Positions 1-11,428 of a DNA stretch of 64,000 nucleotides are shown here, piece by piece. Source of the stretch: Cenococcum geophilum 1.58 (taxonomy: Eukaryota; Ascomycota; Dothideomycetes; Gloniales; Gloniaceae); the NCBI GenBank assembly GCA_001692895.1, contig KV748253.1, positions 124,001-188,000 of the forward strand. The letters are read 5' to 3'. The notes below the pieces were generated by a model. The model was given only the letters and a program-made list of their open reading frames with translations. It did not search any database and was not told the DNA's origin. The stretch's first letter is position 1. Each line of letters opens with the position of its first letter. The position numbers were made by a program, and so were the translations under genes.

Positions 1-845
1 ATCTGAGATGGGCATACCATTAGATTAGAATTAAGGAAGGCGATAAATAGAAGGCAGTTTTTAGGTTAAAGGAAGGACTATATAAACTATTAGTTATGCA
101 ATTCGGGCTTATAAACGCACTAGCAACGTTTTAAAAGCGTATTAACAATATATTAAGAGAATACTTAGATGAATTTATTATGGTATACCTTAATAATATT
201 ATTATCTACTTAATAAACAAAAAAGAATATGGAGAACACGTTAAATGGGTCTTAAAGAGACTATAAGAAGAATAGATACTAGTAGCAATTAAGAAATGCA
301 AATTCTTTACTAGGAAAATAGATTTTATTAAATTTATTATTGGATTAAGCTAACTTAGTATAGATCCAAAAAAGATCAAGGCTATTGTAAATTGGCAAGA
401 ACTAGAGAATGTAACGCAGTTAAGGTTATTTTTAGGGTTTTGCAATTACTATAGAAGGTTTATAGCTTAATAGTTAAAGGATATTAAGTTGTTTATAAGG
501 TTACATCGGGAAAATATAGTACCCTTTCAATGGCCTCAATGGCTGGTGGTTGACGCAATTGGCGCGCAGTTGAGGTCATTTGGCAACTCGACCGACTAGC
601 CTATGTCGTGTTTTTTTGACACACAGCCTGCGCGTAGCCTACGCGCAACCTACGCGCAACCTGCTAGCAATCTGCGTATTTGGCAACCATAATTATATTT
701 ACCTCTTTTATATTAATAGTATATTTTAAATAAATAAAAGCTATTTTAAAGCTATTTATAAGGCTAGCAAAATAAATATTATTATTTTAGATAATTTAAT
801 ATAATATAGCAATAGTTCTCTTCTACCTATTTACCTATTAACTTA

Positions 846-2674
846 TGTAAGCTTTGCAGTGTGAAGGATTGAATAAACGACTTGATTGTAAATCTATGGA
901 AATCAAGTGGTATAAATACATAAAAGTAGACCCCGAACTCCGAAGCCTATAACTTATTTCCAACGTATCTAAGACATACGAGGGTAGTGCTAACGCAGGT
1001 GAAACAGGGTAATATGCAAGGTCCGGTAGTCGGTTACATACCCCCCCAGATTTGACGGCGTAGTCAAAGCTATAGAAAGAAAAATAAAGGTAGAGACTAT
1101 ACCAAAAATAGGAAATTTGGGTACAAATTAGGAATGGTAAAGCTTAATTCGATTCGCCAATAGGCCGATATCGATGCTCTGGTGACGTTGTAGACGTCGT
1201 ATTTAGTAACGTTGCGGTCGTCGCAACTAGTGCCGATGTAGGCTTAACTGGTGCCGATATAGGCTGGACAGGAATTGCTTTAATTATATCCAAGATATCG
1301 TCTTAAAGTCCTTGTGGTGTTTGACGCTAGTAGATCTAGAGGTACTATTCTACTAGGAGTTGGTAACTATTCAGCATCCTTTATAGGAGGCTCTTCTAAA
1401 TCGTTTAATTTAGGGGATACCATTTTAATAGAAGTCGGTAACTGTTCAGCATCCTTTATAGGAGGCTCTTCTGAATATTTTAATTCAGGGGATACTATTT
1501 TAATCTGCATTTAAGGCAGTCAATCAATCCGTGCTCGCGGTAGATCTTTTTGATCTATAGTCGAGGTAGATGTTTGATCTGTGTTCAAGGTAGTCATTTA
1601 AGCTATAGCTATATAAGCTGTAATCGAGGTAGATCTGGAAGTAGTCACTTAGTGACTCTGGTGACGTTAAGACGTCGAATTTAGTAATATTGCGGTCGTC
1701 ACAACTGGTGCCAATAAGGCTGGTGCCAATGCAGGCTGGTGCCGGTAAGGCTGGTACCAATATAGGCTGGCGTTTCGGAAGGGCGTCTACAGCGTAATGG
1801 CTGCGACTAATTATAGTGTTGGTGCCTCCCCAGGAGGCCTTGATTTGATTTGGTAACAGGCCTATATTAAGGCTCTGGTGTTCGCTAGCTAGTCGTTTAA
1901 ACGGTTGTCTGGTTTTGGCGACGGTCCTCTACTAGCTGCCGTCGGTCTAGTGCCTTCCTTATGTCTACCCAATATCCTTGTCTCTCACCATCAGTATATC
2001 CAAGCTAGCTTATGCATCTGGCTTTTACTGGCTTCGTGCTCTGGCGTATTGCACTGGCTTCCGTGCTCTTTTAACTCCGTGCTCTGGCATCTCGCACTAG
2101 CTCCGTGCCCTGGTTATTGCGCTGGCTGGGCTCTCACTTGGACGCCATATGAGGTTGTTACGCTGTGGTGGATAGGTCGACTCTGTTGAATGGTTGTGTA
2201 TCTGGGTTAAAGGAGGTTGGGGTTCATACGGTCGGGTTCGTACGGTTAGGTTCGGTTCGGTTCGATTGATATTCAATGCGATGTTCGATGCGATGTTTGA
2301 TCGTCCGTCCGTTTAGTAAATAAAGGTAATCACAAGTACAAGAGAGGTACCCGGAAGAGGCTCAAAACACTTGCAAAGGTGAAAGAAGTAGTGACTTCTT
2401 GAACGAGGTAGCAATTAATTGCTTAGTAAGCGCTAAATGTACAGATCAGATGCAGTACGGTAGGCAGGCCGGGCTTATAACTGTAAGCTTTGCAGTGTAA
2501 AGGATTGAATAAACGACTTAATTGTAAATCTATGGAAATCAAGTGGTATAAATACATGAAAGTAGACCCCGAACTCCGAAGCCTATAACTCATTTCCAAC
2601 GTATCTAAGACATATGAGGGTAGTGCTGACGTAGGTGAAATAGGGTAATATGCAAGGTCCGGTAGTCGGTTACA
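846..2674 (+). mobile_element. J: compact non-coding LTR element with 193-bp LTRs
   Basis: Direct repeats at 846-1038 and 2482-2674 are nearly identical, start TGTAAGC, end GGTTACA, and are flanked by the 5-bp duplication ACTTA (841-845 and 2675-2679). The 1.44-kb interior holds no recognisable gag or pol, so this is a TRIM/LARD-like non-autonomous element. The interior has a duplicated ~62-bp unit near 1361-1495 (containing cagcatcctttataggaggc), four ~16-bp CTGGTGCCAATAAGG-like units at about 1700-1770, and at 1881-1958 a segment matching the borders plus one unit of the 20-bp satellite. RIP-type change is mild, so it is young relative to its surroundings. Confidence 0.85.
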
Positions 2675-3028
2675 ACTTACCTACCTGCCTATATTGCCTA
2701 CCTATCTACATTGCCTACCTATCTGCATTACCTACCTATCTGCATCTACTTGCCTATTTGCATCTACTTACCTATTTATATCTACTTACCTATCTATATC
2801 TACCTACCTATCTATATTTACTTATTTATATCTACCTACCTATTTATATTTACCTACCTATTAGCATCTACCTACCTATCTATATCTGCTTGCCTATCTA
2901 TATCTACTTACCTATCTATATCTACCTACCTATCTATATTACTTACCCGTCTATATCGCCTACCTATTTATATCTACTTACCTATCTATATCTACTTACC
3001 TATTTATATCTACTTACCTATCTATATC
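2675..3028. repeat. CTAC-rich microsatellite module of S1 (left part)
   Basis: Irregular repeats of the type ctacctacctatctatat over about 350 bp. They continue at 6587-6727 after insertion of element I. Open frames here (poly YL/PT/IY) are products of the repeat and not genes. Confidence 0.9.
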
Positions 3029-6000
3029 TGTTAGATAATCTGTATTCTCAAAGGCGTAGGTCACGTGCACGAGTCACGTATACGGTGCACGTACATTGTA
3101 AATCTCTTCATAGAGCCCCAGGGGCCCCAGGTCAAGACACGATCAAAATCATCAATCAATCAACCCATTTCATCAATAAATAGCTCAATACGAGTTACGT
3201 GACAGTTATAAGCCTGGTCCGCCAAGACAAGAAGCTATTTAGCTATTATTCAATCATTTAAAGAAATTCTACCTTATTGTTAGACTCTGACACCTTATCG
3301 TCAAGACGCAGACTCTAACAGAAATCCTACCTCAATTGTCACAGGACGATCCTAACGAGAGATTCGACCTTATCATCACAGGACGATCCTGACGAGAGAT
3401 TCGACCTCATCGTCAAAGGACGATCCTGACGAGAGATTCGACCTCATCGTCAAAGGACGATCCTGACACAAGATTCCACGAGATTCCACGAGATTCCATC
3501 TCAATCGTCACAGGACAATCCTGACGACAGGACGATCCTAACGACAAGAACGATCCTGACAACAAGGACGATCCTAACAACAAGGACAATCCTAACAACA
3601 AAATACCATCTCAATTCATCCTTTGCCTATCAGTCAAATAACTCCACCGCCAAGTTCGTCAACGACGATCATCCTCAATAAGCCAGAAGACTGGGAACAA
3701 TGGCTATAGCAACTACAAGCCCTCATAGATCAGCGAATTTGGGCCCACGTTAACCCAGACAATGCAGCACCTCAATAAGGTCTACTACAAGAACCAGCCT
3801 ATCCAGAAGTTACAGATTTTAATAAGAATGCGACCTTATATACATAGCTCTTAATAAATTAATAAAGAGCGTATAAGAACAGCAGACGATACTATAACTA
3901 AGATATAAAGTACTTCCTAAAACAGGAAGAGCATTTATAACAGATACGCACCCAGATTACGTCTACAGTATTAATTTAGAAGAAGCTACTACTTAACCCT
4001 TCCTTAACCGTTAAAGAATAGCTATCCCGGCTAAAAGAGAATATAGAACCTACCTTGTCGTTTATTAGGAAGAAGGTATAACACCAATACATAAAAGCCC
4101 TTAAGGGGTTTAAATACTTATTAAAATTAAACTAATAGCTAGATTAATAGGAACACGTAATAGTACTAGGAGAGAAGTATAAGATCCCTTAAATGTCCGA
4201 TAGAATCTAGCTTTAAGATTTAGCAGAAGTTATTTAACCGTTTAGCGACGCCTACTATATAAAGTACACTACTAAGTTAAATAACCTTTAGAAGTTAAGA
4301 TCTTCTAAATACCGTAGAGTAGCAAAGGAGCTGCAAGAAGGACTTAGAAGACCCTTAAAAAAAGCCAATACTACTATAAGTAGGAGTACCTTTAACACAG
4401 ACTTCGTAGAGTAAGCCATTAAGGATCACTCTAATACTACTAAAGGTTTATAAAAAGAGGCCTTAGCACGTACTAGCCGCTTAAAGAGAGCCGGGTCACT
4501 AGTTAAGGAGACGTCCCAAAAAAAGCTAACACCTAAGTGCTTAGCGTGCGAAAGACGAGGACATTTACTTTAGGACTATTAGTGTTTATTTAAAGATAAG
4601 AGACCTATAGGAGTTACAATTAGAGGTAATCGCATTAATAGGGCACTAAAGAAGGTAGAATAAAATAAGGATTTTGCTAATCTAGTTACTAAAATCAGAC
4701 TTAAAGAATAAGAAGACGAAGCTTAATAACAATAGGACGAGAGTTAGGAGACAGTTAAGAAGAGCAAGGAAATCCTACATCTTAAGAACGTTGCCTTTTA
4801 TACGGACTTTAACACAAATCTAGTGTTGTTCCGTCTACTTTAAAAATAAGGGTACTACTAGAATAATAGACTATTAAATACGTCTAACTAGGAAGTCTAT
4901 TAGCGTTTAATATAAGCTAACTGCCACGCCGCCAACGGAAGCGCAGAATATTGTTAAGAGATATTTATCTAGATTTAAAAGGTAATATAAGACTATAGCA
5001 TCTACGTCTAGGGCATCTAGGACCTATAAGCCATTCTCGCCAAAATTAAACATAAGGTCTTACGAAGGTTCTCGGAACGGAATATTGATAAACCCTATCT
5101 CGACCTCCTAACTAGACTAACCTCAAGGAAGCGCCAAGGGATTATATTTAAGCCTTCAGCGCCATATACCTAAGCTCAAAACGGTACCGCTAAACGCTTA
5201 GGGGGTGTAATTATTGAAAAAGCACGCAAAGGGACAGTAGATCCTTAGCTTAATAAGACCTACCTATAAAAGCTAATGCATTAGCGAGTACGACCTATAG
5301 CGATCACCGTAAAATTCGACCTAAAGATAATATAGAAAGATATAGTCAACGCGCATATCCAGTACGATCTTAATAAAGTCGTTTATTAATAACATTGTTT
5401 TCTACTACCAAAAGATAGAGAAGAAAGCTTAAGAAGTAATTAAGGAGCTAAGCAAGGAATACCAGATAAGTACCCTTAGCGAGCTAAAATAGTTCCTAGA
5501 AATTTATATACTATACAATTATAGCTAGAGGCTCCTATAGCTATCCTAGGAAGCCTATATTAAGAAGATAGCTAACTAGTATAAGATAGATCTTAAAAGG
5601 GCATCTTCTAAACACTCCTATGGCAGAATCTAAACTCCTCCCTATTAATTACCGATCGATCCGTCTAACGCGTCCGTCCCCTAATACAGACCTACTAGTC
5701 CGTTCTATATCCCTACTAAGAGAAGCAGCTTCTATAATGCTATATTAGAGTATTCTAGTACCTATATAGCACGAGGAGCAGAGCAATCTACTATAGAGGA
5801 GATAAGGAACGAACGAACGGTAGAGGGAGAGATAAAGGAATACGCGATAAAGGACGAGACGATGGAAGAGATGGTAGAGGACCGATCGCATAAAGAGCAA
5901 ATAAGCAGCAGAATATAGTGACTACGTCAAGCACAGAAGCCAAGTTATTAGCCCTATCTTAGATAGCAAAAGAAGCTATCTTCACTAGCAGGATATTCAA

Positions 6001-6586
6001 AGCAACTAAAAAAGCCCTTAATTATTAAATATAACAACACGCAAACACTCTAAATAATCTTAAAAGATATAGCAAAGCTGATTACGAAGCTCCAACACGT
6101 TAATATCTATTAACACTAGCTACGTTAGGAATACGTAATAAAATAAGTATAATTTCAATAGACAGCGATAAAGGAGATAATCGCTAATAGACCTATAAAG
6201 GCCCTGCCTAAGTAAAGGTTTCAGAACTTCGTTAACCTAGTCGGAAAGGTGGATATTAAGGAGCGGCTAGATAAGGAGAAGCAACTAAAAAACCTAAGGG
6301 AGAAGGTTAGGGTAAGAAGGATTTAGATAAGATTATAGTTTATTTAACGCATTAACGGACATAAGAAGGTGGCTAGCTTTAACCTTAAAGAGCTCGAAGC
6401 TAAGGGGGTGTGTTAGATAATCTGTATTCTCAAAGGCGTAGGTCACGTGCACGAGTTACGTGCATAGTGCACGTATATTGTAAATCTCTTTATAGAGCCC
6501 TAGGGGCCCCAGGTCAAGACACGATCAAGATTATTAATCAATCAACCCATTTTATCAATAAATAGCTCAATATGAGTTATGTGATA
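3029..6586 (+). mobile_element. I: short Ty1/Copia-type LTR element, broken
   Basis: LTRs of 176 bp at 3029-3204 and 6411-6586 start TGTTAGATAATC. The target duplication is ATATC (3024-3028 and 6587-6591). A purine tract aagctaaggggg precedes the right LTR. On the plus strand there is a fungal Copia gag-like region at about 3640-4150 (LNKPEDWEQWL is readable), a CCHC-like knuckle near 4535-4590, integrase-like sequence at about 4900-5300 (PSAPYT, GGVIIEKAR) and an RNase H/3'-end-like region at about 6080-6300. At 3.56 kb it is short for a Copia element and carries many breaks. It sits inside the CTAC repeats of S1. Confidence 0.8.
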
Positions 6587-6727
6587 ATATCTACCTACCT
6601 ATTTATATCTACTTACCTATTTATATCTACTTACCTATTTATATCTACTTACCTATCTATATCTACCTACCTATCTATATCTACCTACCTATTAGTATCT
6701 CCCTGTTTATACCTACCTATCTATACT
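6587..6727. repeat. CTAC-rich microsatellite module of S1 (right part)
   Basis: Continuation of the ctaccta/tctatat repeats interrupted by element I. Followed by an AT-rich spacer (taattaattaattaaattg) and tttactggctagttat, which matches the entry to the 20-bp array in S2 and the related segment in J. Confidence 0.85.
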
Positions 6728-6782
6728 ACCTTAATTTAATTAATTAATTAAATTGTTTATAGTGTTTACTGGCTAGTTATTA

Positions 6783-7299
6783 TTATCTAGCTCTAGCAAC
6801 AGTTGTCTAGTTCTAGCGATAGTTATCTAACTTTAGAGACGGTTATCTGGTTCTAGCAACAGTTATTTAGTTTTAGCAATAGTTATCTAGCTCTGGCGAC
6901 AGTTATCTAGTTTTAGCGACAGTTATCTAACTCTAGAGACGATTGTCTAGTTTTAGCAACGATTATCTAGTTCTAGTAACGGTCGTCTAGTTCTAGTAAC
7001 GGTTGTTTAGTTTTAGCGACGGTTATCTAGTTCTAGCGATAGTTGTCTAGCTCTAGCAATAGTTGTCTAGTTCTAGCGACGGTTATCTAGTTTTAGCGAC
7101 GGTTATCTAGTTCTAGCGATAGTTATCTAGCTCTAGTAATAGTTGTCTAGCTTTAATAACGATCGTCTAGTTCTAGCGACGGTTATTTAGCTCTGGCAAC
7201 GGTTATCTAATTCTAGTAATAGTTATTTAGTTCTAGTAACGGTCGTCTAGTTCTAGCAACAGTTGTCTAGTTTTAGCGATAGTTATCTAGTTCTAGTAA
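6783..7299. repeat. 20-bp tandem array in S1
   Basis: About 26 units of a 20-bp repeat with consensus near gttatctagttctagcgacg. Variation sits at fixed positions (gac/gat/aac/aat and C/T alternation), consistent with C-to-T decay. Flanked left by a ggctagtta-type entry and right by ctttactagctgctgttcta and tgccttcc, the same flanks as in S2. Confidence 0.9.
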
Positions 7300-7430
7300 C
7301 GGTTCTTTACTAGCTGCTGTTCTAGTGCCTTCCTAAGTAGAGAGGATATAAGAAAGGAAGAAAGGGTAAAAAATAAGGCGGCTATATAGGCAGAGATACG
7401 TATAGACGCTATTAGGAATATAGCGGGGAC

Positions 7431-7920
7431 CTAATATAGAGCTTCGTGTAGAGCCTCTGTACGCAGAGCTTTACGTAGAGCTTCGCGCAGAGCCTTATGC
7501 AGAGCCTCTATACGTAGAGCTTTATATAGAGCTTTGTATAGAGCTTTATATAGAGCCTCTATATACAGAGCTTTGCGTAGAGCCTCGTGCAGAGCTTTGT
7601 GTAGAGCCTCTATACGTAAAGCTTCGCGTAGAGCCTTGTGCAGAGCTTTATGTAGAGCTTCGTGCAGAGCCTCTATACGTAGAGCCTCGCGTAGAGCCTC
7701 GTGCAGAGCCTCTATACGTAGAGCTTTGTATAAAGCTTTGTGTAGAGCTTTATATAGAGCTTTATACAGAGCTTCGTGCAGAGCTTTATGCAGAGCCTCT
7801 ATGCGCAGAGCTTCGTATAGAGCCTTTATGCGCAGAGCTTTATACAAAGCCTCTATACGTAAAGCTTTGTATAGAGCTTCGTGTAGAGCCTTATACAGAG
7901 CCTTATGCAGAGCCTCTAAG
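7431..7920. repeat. 12/15-bp tandem array in S1
   Basis: Units such as agagctttatat and gagcctctatacgta repeat across 490 bp. Unit lengths are multiples of three, so long frames stay open on both strands (138 aa minus, 129 aa plus). These are low-complexity translations and not genes. The preceding ~130 bp (7300-7430) is non-repetitive and is conserved at 16361-16496. Confidence 0.9.
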
Positions 7921-8077
7921 TAATAAGACTATATAAGATTGTATAAGATTATATTAGATAATATATAATAGTTAAATATATAGCATATAACTTTACCTTA
8001 ATTGCATGTTAAGAAATATACAGTTACCTTTTAAAGTTGCTAAGTAGGTCAACTGCGTATTATTTAACTATTAAATA

Positions 8078-8240
8078 TATTAAGTTAGTTAATTACGTAT
8101 TAATTGCGTGTTAAGTTAGTTAAATTGCGTGTTAAGTTAGTTAAATTGCGTGTTAAGTTGGTTAAATTGCGTATTAAGTTAGTCAAATGCGTATCAAGTT
8201 GGTTAATTGCGTGTCGAGTTGGTTAAATTGCATGTTAATT
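8078..8240. repeat. 21-bp tandem array near right end of S1
   Basis: About seven degenerate units of ttaagttagttaaattgcgtg. Not found in S2, so it is specific to this copy in the window. It lies between the 12-bp array and the right inverted terminus of S1. Confidence 0.8.
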
Positions 8241-10289
8241 ACGCGAAACGCGAAAATCAAAGTCTACTTAAATCTTATCCTGCGAATATTTTCCCGATGT
8301 AATAAAAAAGGAAGAACTATAGGTATAGGGAAAGGAATAAAGAAAACTATTTAAAAGAGTTAAATAGTTATTTACCTAAGAGCTAGTTCTTAAAATCTAC
8401 TAACTAAAGTTAGAGATAGTGGTTAAGACAGATATATTAGACTATACACTAGGAGCGTACTTTCTATAAAAATATAAGGATGGATGGCACCTAGTAGCAT
8501 ACTATAGTTAGAAGATAACACTACTAAAACTAAACTATAACATCTATAATAAGGAGTTATTAGGTATAGTTATAGCACTTAAGGAATAAAGAGCATTCTT
8601 ATAAGGTATAGAGAAACTATTTTTAGTTAAAATAGATTATAAGAACCTAACGGGGTTCCTAATAATAAAAGAACTTAATTATAGACAAGTTAGATGAGTA
8701 GAGATGCTTATAGAATATTATTTTAAGATTTAATATACCAAGGGTACAGAAAATACATAAGCAGATGCTTTAAGTAAAAGGGCTAAACTATAAAATAATA
8801 AGAAGCTATTAGGGGCTTTATTACAAAAAGATATAGACGGATTAATTAGATATAATTATCTAAAGATTACAGTAATATAAGAAGAATAGATCTATAAATT
8901 ACCTAAGAGTAATTAAATATAAAAGATCTAAGATATATAGGCAGAGGATCTAAACTTAAAGTAGTATAAAATTAAGAAGTAATATACGTGCTAATGTCTA
9001 TCGCAAAAGAGTTTATTAAGTTATTTTACGAAGGACTAACTTAAGGATATAATGGAGCTATAGGCTTAGTAATAAGACTCTAGGAGGAGTATATTATTAA
9101 TAAAATCTAGGGACTAGCGAGATAAGTTATAAAGGAATATCTAAATTGCTAAAGAAATAAACTAATAAGGCATAAGCTATATAGAGAGCTATAACCTATT
9201 AAAATACCAAAGAGACTATAGGAGGTTATATTATGGGACTTTATTGTTAAGTTACTAAAGTTAAGAGATCCTATTACCGGACGAGATTATAACGCGATTT
9301 TAGTGATAATAGACAAGCTAATAAAGTGGGGATACTTTATAGCATATTTAAAAGAAATATCAGCGGAAGATATTGCTAGAATCTATGTTAAGGAAGTGTT
9401 TATAAGACATAGAGCACTAAATAAGATTATATTAGACAGAGATCTAAGATTTATAGCAGTATTTTAGGAAGTATTCTTAGTAGAGTAAAGAGTTTAAGCA
9501 GCAACTTTTACCGCATATTATCCACAGACAGACGGTTAAACGGAAAGATTAAATTAGATACTAGAGCAGTATCTAAAATACTATATTAACCACGCATAGA
9601 ATAATTAGGTATCGTTATTACTAGTTATATAGTTTATATATAATGCAACACTATAAGAAGGAATGGGTACGTTACTATTTAAGGCGAATTATAGATATAA
9701 GCTAAGGACCTTATTATTGCTATATTAAGTAAAGAAAACAAATAGTATAGCTAAGTAAAGAATGGAGAATTTAATAAATCTTTATACAAACCTTATAGAA
9801 ATAGCTAAGGTGGTATAGTAAAGGATAAAAAAGTACTACGATACTAAGAGATCTAAGGGACTAGATCTTAAGGAGGGAGATAAAGTATAGCTACTATATA
9901 AAAATTTCAAGAGTTGACAACTAAGTAAGAAGTTAGACTATATCAGACTAGGACCTTTTAAAATTACGTAGAAAATTTTATTAGTTATATTTAAGTTAAA
10001 TCTACCAGCTAAGATAAAGATCTACCCTATACAGCATATCGCAATGCTAGAGCCAGCATATAGGAATATTAAGCTACTAGTTTATAAAGCAAATATATAT
10101 AGAGGACAAGAAGAAGATAAATAGCAAGTTTTAAAGATTATTAGTTACGAGGACATTAATAATAAAACATAGTATAAAGTAAAGTAAATAGGCTATAATA
10201 AGACTACCTAGGAACCACTAGAAAACCTAAAAAATGCTATAGAAAAGGTATAGGAGTATTAAAAGAAAATAGGTTAGGTAGAGAGAAAT

Positions 10290-10987
10290 TACTAAAGAAA
10301 GAACTACCTAAGGAGGACCTAAGAGGAACGATTGCTAAACTACTTGGAGTTGTTTCCTTCTCTATTAGAGAAGAATCCGTTCTTTTATTACTAAGTTCCT
10401 GTAAACCTTATTTTATAAGTTTCTACTCCTTAAAATAAACCTTTTTACAAACTTTCTTAAGACGAATTAACTAAGTAAACGCAGTAAGGCGAAAGTCTAG
10501 GGCCCGTTATTAAGCATTAGTAGCCTTGCGCTTAGCGTCCTAAGAATAATAAAGTTCCACTAGGGCAACGGACAGTTTATTATTAAGCTTCGCAACAGCA
10601 AATTAAATATAAGACTCTATAATAAATTACTTAGGGAATTTAAAGACTATTAAGGGTTATAGGACGCGTATACTTAGCGTTAGATATAGAGCGAACATCG
10701 CAGGACAAACAAACGTTTGCTTTAGTGCACTTTAAATAGGAAAAGGGTTATTAAAATAAAGGGCTCACCAACGCAATATAAACTAACCCCTCTTTAACAC
10801 AACGAGAATATGGAGACGGCATTATTTTACTAAGCGACAGTATAGACGAAACTATACGCGCATAATAAAGAGTCGAAAAAGAAGAAGATGCTTTAGGTAT
10901 AATAAGTAACAATATTAACTAAATTGATTAGATGGATATTACACCTCTAGTATACGACTTAGAGATATTAGGAATCTTTAAGAACAA
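10290..10987 (+). other. 3' non-coding part of Gypsy-A
   Basis: About 700 bp between the chromodomain and the purine tract. No domain was recognised in any frame. Probably the 3' tail of the element. Confidence 0.5.
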
Positions 10988-11008
10988 AGATAGAGAGGAG
11001 GGAGATAG

Positions 11009-11428
11009 TGTTACGGACGCTTTAAGTACGATATTATAACTACTTAGAGAGAAGTTAGAAGAAGCTAGTTAGTTAATATAAGTACGGTTTAGGATAGAAC
11101 CTATGGAACTATATAACAAGGAATAGTAAGCAGAGTCACGTGACGTAATCTATATAATCTATATAATCTGCGAGATCTATAATAGAGTAAATAGAGTAGA
11201 CAGAGTAGACAGAGTAACGACTTTCTTAGGAGTACAGTTGTGTATTTAAGGACCCTTAGTCCCTACCTAAATAGTTCCTTCCTTATAGTGATTCTTAGAA
11301 TATAATTAGAGTTAATCTATTAGGCAACCACTCCACCAGTTATTATTACGTTGTTGACTTATTATAATACCTATATACCTAGCCCATTAACGAGCCTACC
11401 ATAATAACTACTACAAGGTTCCGTTACA
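11009..11428 (+). repeat. 3' LTR of Gypsy-A
   Basis: Starts TGTTACGG and ends CCGTTACA, directly after the purine-rich tract gagaggagggagatag, which fits an LTR of 420 bp. Its right two thirds match, in reverse complement, about 40310-40510, showing a second family member there. The 5' LTR and one target duplication lie outside the window. Confidence 0.75.

Larger units (their letters stand above)
503..8300. mobile_element. S1: composite satellite element inserted in Gypsy-A
   Basis: A perfect 17-bp inverted repeat marks the ends: ttacatcgggaaaatat at 501-517 and its complement at 8286-8302. Gypsy coding similarity stops and resumes exactly there. The ends can be read as a TA target duplication around CATCGGGAAAATAT, as in Tc1/mariner-like elements. 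No transposase was recognised. Modules in order: a left arm (520-845) with cgcgcaacctacgcgcaacc-type repeats, CTAC-rich repeats, an AT-rich spacer, a 20-bp array, a unique ~130-bp block, a 12-bp array, and a 21-bp array near the right end. Elements J and I are later insertions. The same modules in the same order occur in S2. Whether S1 moved as a unit or grew in place is inference. Confidence 0.6.
1..11428 (+). mobile_element. Gypsy-A: Ty3/Gypsy LTR element, 5' end outside window, broken
   Basis: Fossil Gypsy element read on the plus strand. Reverse-transcriptase similarity (including LGFCNYYRRFI) covers about 1-500. RNase H-like sequence is at about 8300-8800, integrase (zinc-binding part and core, including ILVIIDKLIKWG) at about 8990-9760, and a chromodomain at about 10120-10265. 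The 3' end is a purine tract (10988-11008) followed by an LTR. Composite block S1 (503-8300) is inserted between the RT and RNase H parts. The right end abuts integrase sequence of element C. Coding parts carry dozens of breaks, typical of heavy RIP. Family assignment is firm; age is old, but younger than C. Confidence 0.85.

Noticed and set aside
2650-3183. 177-aa and 107-aa Tyr/Leu/Pro-rich frames
   Set aside because: Translation of the CTAC microsatellite running into the LTR of element I.
6783-7299. CRISPR-like appearance of the 20-bp arrays
   Set aside because: Units are contiguous without spacers, and the genome is fungal.
7431-7923. 138-aa and 129-aa frames of Lys/Arg-Ala-Leu repeats
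   Set aside because: Same repeat artefact in S1.
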